DNA of 64,000 nt from Glebionis coronaria. Its lineage: Eukaryota > Streptophyta > Magnoliopsida > Asterales > Asteraceae. Position 1 is the stretch's first letter, and the number at the start of each line of letters is the position of its first letter. Positions 55,477 through 64,000 of this stretch are shown here, in pieces. The notes below the pieces were generated by a model that ran no database searches, had not been told where the DNA came from, and saw only the letters and a list, made by a program, of their open reading frames with translations. The DNA lies in contig CM046879.1 of the NCBI GenBank assembly GCA_025667525.1, positions 366,252,639 to 366,316,638 of the forward strand, given 5' to 3'. The translations under genes were made by a program, and so were the position numbers.

Positions 55477-57378
55477 TCAATCACGAAACATTTTCATAAA
55501 TAGCTCAAATTGATAATTGTTCCGTTCTTGTGCTTTCTCTTTGTTTCGTCTCGAAGGGTAAGGTAAAGGTGGTGTGGGTTGGTCATTAGGCAACGGCCTT
55601 GGAAACTCGGGTTCCACAATTGGTATTGGTTCAACCGTAGGTGTGGTATGAGCGGTACTTCGTGGGATTGTAATGTGCTCCTTTTCGACCATCACCTCGG
55701 GTTCTTTCTTGATTTCCTTCTCCTTAGAAGTACTTGTACAAGAGATTGGTTCCTTGAAAGTTTTACCACTTCGTGTAGCAACAACCTTCAATTCTCCCCT
55801 CGGGTTGTTAATGGTATCACTAGGAAGACCACCCGAAGAAGAGGGTTTACACATGATTGCTACAAACATCTTAGCCATTCGGTCCTCAAATTTTGATTGC
55901 CTAGCATCCGCTTTTAATAACTCTTGCTTAATCTCATGTTGTCCTAATTCCATCTTTTGTTGATTTTGTTGAAGACGTGTGACATTTCCTTCCATTTTGT
56001 TTGCATGAGTTTTAAGTTCATTAGCAAGTTCATTTTTAAGCTCGTTTTTCAACTCGGACCTTAAGCTAATCATCTCACGTTGCATATTATCAAATTTAGC
56101 ATCATTTGCTTTTGCATAATCCAAAAAATCTCCTTGCAAATTTTTAGTGTGAGCATTTTGAAAACCTTGTGTAGTGTTTTGAAAATCACGGTTTTGGTTT
56201 TGATTAGAGATTTGTCCATTCCCACTTTGATAATTCCCTTTGTTGTAATTGCGTGTGTTGCTTTGGTAATTACCTTGGTTGTTGTTTCGATAATTATTAG
56301 CATTTTGGTTTGGTGGAGCTTGATTTTGGCGGGAACCTTGACCGTTTTGGTTGTAAGTTCCCGTTGCTACATAAGCACTCGAAGTGTTACCATCCGCGGT
56401 AATGCACTCGGAAAGATCATGAGCTCCCCCACAAGATAAACAACTCTTAGCAACCGCTTTAACCGAAGCGGAATTGGAAGCTTCTTGAGCCTTCCAATGG
56501 GACATAAGATTAGCAAATCTATCAAAAAACCGATTTTCCTCATTAGCTTCATCATGTAAGGCGTTAATGCTACGAGACGATTTTGACGAAGATGACGAAC
56601 CCATATTGGCAACACTCGGTGTGTTACGAGGGTTATAAACCTTAGATCTATTTTCAATGATTTGTAAAGCCTCATTTGTCGTCTTGCACAAAAAATTACC
56701 ACCCGCGGCGGCATTCAAATAATCTCGTTCATGATCATTAAGCCCATTATAAAGAGTATCCACTTGATGCAATTCCGTAAAATCATGGTGTGGACATTCA
56801 TGTAACATCTCTTTAAATCGTTCCCATGCCATTGAAAAACTTTCATTATTACGTTGCACAAATCGTGAAATCTCATTTTTCAAATGTGTTGTTTTAGATG
56901 GTGGAAAAAACTTGTTCACAAACTTAGAAACGAGATCGGTCCATGTCAAAATCGAATTTGGCGGTTCTTTCTCAAGCCAAATTTTGGCGGGTCCATCCAA
57001 CGAGTATGGAAACAACATCATCTTAATTGCGTCATGTGGAACATCCTTAAATTTGCTAGTGGCGGTGAGACGGTTGAAATTCCTTATGTGGTAATGCGGG
57101 TTGTCTTTCTCGTGACCTCTAAACTTATTTGCTTGCAACATCGACATTAAACCCGTCTTAATCTCGAAATTCTCCGCAAGGATGGCGGGAATCACAATAT
57201 CCTCTCCAAAACCCTCGGTGGGTGCTTGTAGCAACTCCATCATAGTACGATTAGCCATGACGACTTCTTGTTCTACAATAGGTTCAACAATTGGAGGTTC
57301 TTCAACAATCAACGTCTCTTAATTGGCTTGCTTTTGAAGTCGTTTACGAGCTCGTTTTGCTTGATTACGAGTGATCAT
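55477..57378 (-). CDS. Athila-2 gag
   Basis: The likely original start is the ATG at 57378-57376 (MITRNQAKRARKR). An in-frame TAA at 57319-57321 interrupts it, leaving a 611-residue open frame from 57312, with an internal Met opening MANRTMMELLQAPTEG. The capsid region has FPYSLDGPAKIWLEKEPP and DTLYNGLNDHERDYLNAAAGG. The zinc knuckle CLSCGGAHDLSEC has the CX2CX3HX4C spacing. Asn/Gln-rich, coiled-coil (ELKNELKNELANELK) and Pro-rich linker regions follow. It ends at the TGA that separates it from protease. Confidence 0.88.
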
Positions 57379-58100
57379 AAACTTCACGAAGAATGGGAGG
57401 TGAGCAAAGAAGATTCTTTTTGGGTGTTTTGTGAATTTTCAATTTTTTGTGTTTTTGATGATATTTAATTTTTTTGGATTTTGGTGTATCTTCGTAGACA
57501 ACAATCTACAAAATCTCTCCTCGAATCAAACTCTTGATTAAAGAAGCCTCAAAGGAATGAAAACGATCACGTGGAGTGAACGTCTTCTAATGACTTTAGA
57601 ACTTTGGTGAAAACCAAATTGTTCAAGAGGGTTTAATCACAAAGAAAACCAAGCAAATATAGTATACGTAATAATACTTTGGGCGGCAAAACCCTCGATT
57701 AGCCTTCAATCTCAAAATACTCACAAGCAAGCGGGGAAACGAGGCGGCGCGAAGCACTTAAGAGCCTTTTTCCTTAGGGTATATTTTAAAATACCCGCCT
57801 TATACCCACCTTATAGTTTGTATTTTTCAAAATCGAGCTTCACGAAAGTATTTATCTATTTTTGCCTTTTCTTTTTGTTTGAGATTCGAATACAATAACT
57901 AGGAGATCAAATCCCAATTAAGGTTGTGTTTTCACACTTTTGGAGATATTGTAAATTTATTGTGATACTTAATACAATATATTAATAATATTTGTACAAG
58001 AAAAACCAAGAAAACCGATAACACGTATTAGTAGAGTTCTACTAATACAAATACTATTTGGTTAATATTAAAAACAACAATGCAAATTAATCACGACACA
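57379..58100 (-). other. Athila-2 leader, no gene seen
   Basis: About 720 bases between the primer site and gag, AT-rich, with no convincing protein. Confidence 0.75.
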
Positions 58101-58120
58101 CCTCCCCGGCAGCGGCGCCA
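58101..58120 (-). other. Primer-binding site of Athila-2 (tRNA-Asp type)
   Basis: Minus-strand TGGCGCCGCTGCCGGGGAGG, three bases from the LTR. It matches the 3' end of tRNA-Asp with one mismatch over the first ~17 bases. Confidence 0.88.
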
Positions 58121-58123
58121 AAG

Positions 58124-61100
58124 TGATTGTAGGAAATTTACTACTCTTGTTTAGGAAAACAAAAGAGCGTAAATTAGCGGAAAGTATCGAGTGATGATTT
58201 TAGGAAAAATCAACACTAATGACCCTTAATGGTGTGTAAGTTCGTTTCCCAAGGAGGTATATGTGTGTGAAAAACTTGCCAAATGTTTGTGATTAATGAT
58301 TGGTTTAGAAGGGGATTAGAAGAGAAAATGACGAAGTCGTAAAAAATAAAAATTAACTAAAAATCACTATTAGAAAGTTAAGACGTAGAACCTAAAAAAT
58401 CACCAAAATTAAATAAATTCTAAAAATTACCAAAAATTCACCAAAAATCAAAAATAATAAACTAAGAGTTTACCAATTATCAAAACTTTTTCAAACCTTT
58501 TAAATAATTAAATATTCAATTTTTAAATGCTAATTAAAGCCCTAAAAATCAAATAAATTATCAAAAAGCCCAAATAAATATTTTTCAATTGATAAACCTC
58601 TAAAATGACCTAAAATGATTAAAAACTATTTTTAGAAATTTTGAAACTAATAAAAACTATTTAAAATGAATTAAAAACTATTAAAACTTAAAATAATTAT
58701 AAAAATTAATCTATAAGTGATAAAATTATTCTAAAAGTTGCTAAATTCCTATTTTAATGTATTAAACCTAAGAAAAATGTAAAAAGTTGGAAAATGTGAA
58801 ATTTTAAAAATAATAATAAAATAATAATAAAATAATATTAAAAATCAAAAAATTCTAAAAAATTCTAAAAACTTGCAAAATAGTTTATTTTAACCTAAAT
58901 AATCAGAAAATGGAAGTAAAATTACCAAAATACCCCTAATGGGCCCTCAAATGGGCCAAATCCAAAAACAGTCAACACAAATGGGCTTTTGGGCCCAAAA
59001 AGTCAAACTTGGCCCAATTGACTTGAAAAAGCCCTATCTGACTTAAAATTTAATTCTAAGAACAAAACTCTAAAGGCCCAAAAGCTGAAAATGTGCTTAT
59101 CACAGCTTATTGAACACAAAGCTTATTCTTATTGGGCTTTTCAGCCCATTAAGCCATAAGCTAATGCCATAAGCTCTAATTTGACACACAACCCTCTTTT
59201 TGGATGCTTAAGAGATCTGTCAAAAGAAATTTTCAATAAGCTCACTCAATAAGCCAGAAAATAGAAAAGCAAAATTCACAAAACGACAAAATAGTCGTTT
59301 TTGAGAAATACTCAACCTCAGAAGCTGATTCAACTTGCAAAAGCTTTCAAATGGACTCAATAAGCAATATCAATCAACTAAAATCCAATAAGTACAAGAA
59401 ATAAGCCAGAATAAGCACAAATGAACTTATGTAAAAGTCAAAGGACTTGGTTTTCTAGTCAAACCTAAAAGTCAACCACCCAAATGCTCCAGGATGAACA
59501 AATGGGTCAAAATATGAGCACCTATTACAAAAACAAGGTTGTTGCTGGTTAAAATAAGCTATTATAGCTTATTGATAAGCTGACACCAAAAATACACTAT
59601 CAGTGGCAACCAGCAGGGGAAAGGAGTTCCCACTGCTTTGACTAATTGACCAAGCTTATTTGAGAGTTCTGGTTTGATTCAATTGGAAACAAAGGCACCC
59701 TTGTGATCAGTGAACCACAAGGAGTCAATAGCAACAGTAAAATCACAAAATGATCCACACAATAAGCCACAATAAGCCAAACAGTCACCAGATAAGCACC
59801 AGATATGCAAATAAGCAGTTAAGCACTTAATAAGCAGTTTTCAGCAAAATAAGCCAACCAAACTTAACCAGATGCACACACAAGCTATATAAACTAACAA
59901 TAAACACAAAGCAACAAGAATCAAACACTGAATCAAAGTAAATAGCAAGATCAAAGCTCAAAAAGTTACTGATGAACAAAGAACATATGCAGAAACAAGT
60001 TTGCTGATATACTTGACACTTGATCCAATTTCAAGCCTCAAATCCCTCTACCCTGGAGTGATTAGCTATGATTTAGCACTTGTTACCCTTAACCTATGCT
60101 TAGATCTAGGTGTCCTCAAAATCCTAGCCAATTTTACCAAGTTATGAAGATTATAGAGCCAATCTATGAATCAATGTGTTTAAGCCCACAAAACGTGCAA
60201 ACAGATTCACAAATACTCCCAAATAGCAGATACCAATACTTGCATACAACACACAAGCACTTATCAAACCACAAATCCAACTTATGCAGTAATCCCAAAC
60301 ACCCTTTTAAAACTTATTTTCACAAATTTTCAAAGGATCATTAAGATTCAACCCACAAATCAGATCAATAACACCTCATAAACATCAAACCAAACCAAAT
60401 CAACAATAAACATCTACAATAACACAGATTCAAGCACAAATCCACAAAAATCACAAATATTCAGAAACTTAAAGAGAAAATGAAAAGGGAAGAAGGTGCA
60501 AACCTCCAAGACCTACATCCAGGCCCTGGATTGTTTGAGTTGAGGTACTAGCAAAACAAGTACCAGCTTCCAATGCTGCTAAGATGAACAAACACAAGGG
60601 TGAGATCAAATAAACAAGGACTTTCTGATTTTTGATGCACAAGTCTTATCACTTAAAACCTTGCCTCAAAAACCTTCAAACATGTAAATGGAACTCAGAT
60701 TTTAGCTTCTCAAACACCAAACGTTTATAAACAAGAACAAGATTTCTCAAAATTTCTGAAAATCAAATTTTATTTCATAAAAAGGAATTACAAAGATTAA
60801 AAGCTAAAATCTGGAACAAAAGCTCTCTCACATGTTGAGGAGTCTTTTTATAGGCAAATGCCAAGGCTACACTGTTCATAAACCCTAGATGTGAAATTCC
60901 CTAAATGCCCTAAGTCCTTGAGTACGTTTGTTGTTGTTGAGCTGTCCAAAATGATCCTACACGTTCATTTTAGCTTTGTGATCAAGCAAAGGCTCTTAGC
61001 TGTTGATCTTGACACGTGGCTAAGCTTGGAGGCCAAGTTGAATTCTGATTGGTGGAAAGGGTATTGGGGTGGGGTCCATAGTGAGTGGAGATGAGGGTTT

Positions 61101-61906
61101 TATGTGTGGAAAAGGCTTCTGCATGTGTGAATTAAACGTGTACCTGGGTAATTTCATTTTACCCTTTGTTTAAGTTGGTGTAAAATCTGGGCTGTAAAGG
61201 TGAATAGTACTTGTGTTTGATCCGTTTTTGTAGGAGTGGGAAGTTGTTTGGCGCAAAATGTGTTTAAATGTTTCATTTGCACAAGTTCAGCCCTTGTTCT
61301 TTCTTTCTTTTGTCTTTTATGTTTTAAAATCCATCAGCGCCTATTTAAGCTTGTAACAACTTTCACCTTTTGTCACTTTTGGCACAAACTTTATAAAAAG
61401 GGTTTCAAGGGTTATATTTGACATTTTTGAATATTGCAAGGGCTGATTTTGAACATTGTTGATCTTCCAAGGTCTTCATTGTATCTTTGACTTTATGAGG
61501 GACCATTGTTGGCAATTTGATTTGTTGAGGGACTATTCTTGCCATTTCTTCAAAGTTGAAGGACATTTTGTGTAATTTTGACAAACTTAAGGGACCAAAC
61601 TTGTAATTATTAATATACAAGGGTTTTAAGTGTCATTTCTTCAATAAATGAGGATCAATCTTGTTTGTCTTCAAGTCTTCAAGGTATTTTGTTGAGAATT
61701 CCATGATTAGGGCCCGGTTCTTTGTACGGCTTCGTTTCTCGTGTCCGTTTTTCCTTGTATCTTGTGATCTTTTGCCTTTTTCACGATATCCATACCTAAA
61801 ATACACAAGTAAACAAACACAAGCATATATATGGTATTTTATGACATTTTTATGCATTTAAAGCCCGAAAATAATGATGAGATCATGTATAAATGCCATC
61901 TCATCA
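58124..61906 (-). repeat. 5' LTR of Athila-2 (3,783 bp)
   Basis: Partner of 48020-51804; same termini, TATA box at 60843-60854 (minus), tip hairpin at 61872-61906. Substitutions and a few 1-base indels distinguish the two copies. Confidence 0.95.
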
Positions 61907-61911
61907 GTTTC
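61907..61911 (+). other. Target-site duplication of Athila-2, right copy (GTTTC)
   Basis: GTTTC directly follows the right LTR and matches 48015-48019. The Athila-3 gag frame resumes here. Confidence 0.95.
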
Positions 61912-62917
61912 AAACACACCTTTTTATGGGAACAAGAATGATAATCCTCATGATCACCTTAAGAGATTTCTTGCTCTTTGCAACACCATTAAGTACAATG
62001 GAGTTCCCCATGATGCCTCTAAGTTGATATTGGTGTAATTTTAACTAGAGGGTCCGGCTAAGCATTGGTTAGATACACAACCACCCGAGAGTATTACCAC
62101 ATGGGATGGTTTCACTACCACATTTTTGAACAAGTTCTTTCCCCCATCTAAGACCACGACTTTGAGGAACTTAATTATAGGCTTTCAACAAAAACCTAGT
62201 CAAACATTTAGTTATGCTTGGGAGGAGTATAGAGAGTTATTGAGGAGATGCCCTAACCATGGATTGGATGAAGTTCACCAAATCAATACTTTCTACAATG
62301 GCCTTAAAACTCATCACCAACACTCACTCAATGCTTCTGCGGGAGGGAATATTCTTCTTAAATCCATTCAAGAGGCTTGGGATATTATTGAGACCAAAGC
62401 AATGGTGCAAATCAACATACAATTTGATGAAAGAGTCCATGTCATTCAAGAAGGAGGTTCTAAACCATTGGAGACTCAACTCATTTCATGCATTCAAGCA
62501 TTGACTCAAGCTTCAAAGGAAAATCAAACAATCATGCAAAACACTCAAAAGATGCAAGAAACAATGATGAATGACTTTATGAAGCTTTCTATGGGCAATC
62601 ATTCCACAAATGATGTGCATGTCATTACTCTTTCATGTGAGACTTGTGGAGGTCCTCATTCCTATCAACAATGTGATAAGGTGCAAAGTTATCAAGGAGA
62701 ATGTTATGCTTATCAAGAGGAACTTCGTGAACATTTCAAGCCAAACATCAATCCCAATAACCTTTCTTACAAGTCTCAAAATTACCTTACTCCATCGGGA
62801 TTCCCACCCCAACCACCCACCTAACTTCAACAAAATCCTCCTCAATTGTTACAAAGGAATCAAGGTCCAAAACCACATTACCAAGGGAATAACTACAAGG
62901 CACCTAACAATTTTTAA
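61912..62917 (+). pseudogene. Athila-3 gag, remainder
   Basis: It continues gag with NPHDHLKRFLALCNTIKY, LEGPAKHWLDTQPP, LNKFFPPSKTTTL and INTFYNGL. The zinc knuckle CETCGGPHSYQQC fits CX2CX3HX4C. It is interrupted by stops near 62036-62047, at 62822-62824 and at 62915-62917. The last two are TAA in the main frame, which continues beyond them. Confidence 0.85.
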
Positions 62918-64000
62918 CATCAAGGAAATAACCTTTATCCACCACATCAAGGATTTAATCAACCACTTCCACCCTTCCCAAATCAAGGATATGGGCTACA
63001 AGAGACTCATGAGTATGTTGAGAAGAGAATTCGTGAAAGTGAAAAGAGAATGAACGACCAAATGAAACTTGCAATGGATGCACAAACCAATAGGCTTTTA
63101 ATGGCATTCAATCAAAGACCACAAGGATCTTTACCATCTAACACACATGCAAACCCAAGGGCAAATGTCAATGCTATTACAACAAGAAGTGGAAAGTCAA
63201 CAAAGGATCCTTCACCTCCTAAACCTCCTATTCTTAAACCCAATTTTGTTCCTACATGTGACAAGCCTTCTACATCTACTTCACCACCTCCAAATTCTCC
63301 TATTCAATCAAACATACCTTCTCAACCTATTCCCACTTCTCCTTTACCTTCCATAACTCCCAATGAAGAAGCTATCAAAGACAAATCTTCCACTACAACA
63401 CCTACACCTAAACCAACTCTTCCTTATCCTTCAAGGTTAAAAAAGGACAAGTTAAAGAACAAGGATGATATCCAAGTCTCAAATTTCTTAAGGATGTTCC
63501 AGCAACTCAACATAAACATATCCTTTGCGGAAGCTCTTGCTTACATGCCAAAATTTGCTAAGATGTTCAAGGATTTACACTCCAACAAGGAAAAATTGGT
63601 TGATTTTCCCAACATATCCCTTAATGAAAATTGTTCCGCCGTGTTACTTAAAACCTTACCAACAAAACTTGGAGATCCGGGGCGCTTCTTGATACCTTGT
63701 AATTTTCCCAGTGCGGAAAATTGCATGGCTTTGGCGGATCTAGGGGCAAGCATAAACCTCATGCCTTTATCGGTTTGGAAAAAACTCTCTCTTCCCGAGC
63801 TCACTCCCACTAGGATGTCACTTGAGTTAGCCAACCGAATCATAGCTTACCCCATAGGTATCGCGGAGGATGTGTTTGTAGGTGTGGATAAATTTACATT
63901 TCCGGCCGACTTTGTAGTGGTTGATTATGACATGGATCCTAGAGTTCCTTTGATTGTTGGTAGACCATTTTTGAGAACGGGTCGTACCTTGATAGATGTG
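62918..64000 (+). CDS. Athila-3 gag C terminus and protease, running off the window
   Basis: The frame is open from 62918 to the window end. It contains a Lys/Arg/Glu segment (EKRIRESEKRMNDQMKLA), a long Pro/Ser/Thr linker, PYPSRLKKDKLKNK, then the protease with MALADLGASINLMPL (near 63725-63770), DFVVVDYD and PLIVGRPFLRTGRTL. RT and integrase, if present, lie to the right. Confidence 0.88.

Larger units (their letters stand above)
48020..61906 (-). mobile_element. Athila-2: complete but pol-less Athila element (13,887 bp)
   Basis: Two LTRs of 3,785 and 3,783 bp with about 30 differences by eye (under 1%), GTTTC duplications, a tRNA-Asp primer site and a polypurine tract. The internal 6.3 kb encodes gag and protease only: no RT, RNase H or integrase is present. 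Its gag and post-pol region are of the Athila-1 family. It therefore looks like a recently moved non-autonomous element that needed enzymes from an autonomous relative. Confidence 0.92.
43757..64000 (+). mobile_element. Athila-3: Ty3/gypsy element, 5' part, interrupted by Athila-2
   Basis: 5' LTR, primer site, leader, gag and protease on the plus strand, running off the window. Its gag is clearly diverged from that of Athila-1 and Athila-2. Athila-2 is inserted in gag between 48019 and 61907 with a GTTTC duplication. The left target duplication of Athila-3 should end at 43756 (ATCAC). Confidence 0.88.

Overview
The window looks like intergenic DNA from a large, repeat-rich flowering-plant genome. 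I found no convincing host gene. Nearly every base can be assigned to LTR retrotransposons nested in one another. The protein subtypes resemble what I recall from the daisy family (Asteraceae, perhaps tribe Anthemideae); that placement is recollection and inference, not a database result.

Layout, left to right. (1) 1-7890, +: 3' part of a Ty3/gypsy chromovirus (Tekay-like): gag-protease-RT-RNase H and integrase-chromodomain reading frames split by one frameshift, then a 3.1 kb 3' LTR. It sits inside (2) 7891-15726, -: a large Ty1/copia element (Copia-1), which sits in (3) a scrap of another copia RNase H (15727-15883). (4) A ~0.5 kb AT microsatellite (15970-16462). (5) The LTR, primer site and leader of Copia-3 (16462-17013), leading into (6) 17014-23583, about 3.5 tandem copies of a 1,882-bp chimera: Copia-3 leader plus gag fragment joined to the first ~930 bp of an Athila-like LTR. 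(7) 23584-43756, +: Athila-1, a gypsy element that has lost its 5' end. Its integrase is interrupted by (8) Copia-2 (28693-41194, 12.5 kb, 507-bp LTRs, 5-bp target duplication), and its 3' LTR is interrupted after 142 bp by (9) Athila-3 (43757 to beyond the window, +). Athila-3 gag is in turn interrupted by (10) Athila-2 (48020-61906, -, 3.78 kb LTRs, 5-bp target duplication), a young gag-protease element without pol.

The individual proteins are ordinary retrotransposon proteins (capsid, protease, reverse transcriptase/RNase H, integrase), mostly broken by stops and frameshifts. The unusual signal lies across them. Each of the three copia elements carries its own ~8-10 base word at far more than chance density: TGTCARCG in Copia-1, AGTACYGYTA in Copia-2, TTCCGAYAG in Copia-3. 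In Copia-1 and Copia-2 it occurs in LTRs, protein linkers, extra reading frames and untranslated regions, on both strands. The words differ between elements but share a CG-N-Y-R core, and their variable bases are all C/T on one strand. This resembles a set of element-specific recognition systems, comparable in form to the VANC/VANDAL anti-silencing system of Arabidopsis or to Sirevirus non-coding motifs. Copia-2 also has a 3' UTR of repeated units whose hairpin stems change in a compensatory way, and four divergent Athila-type LTRs all begin with a hairpin of different sequence.
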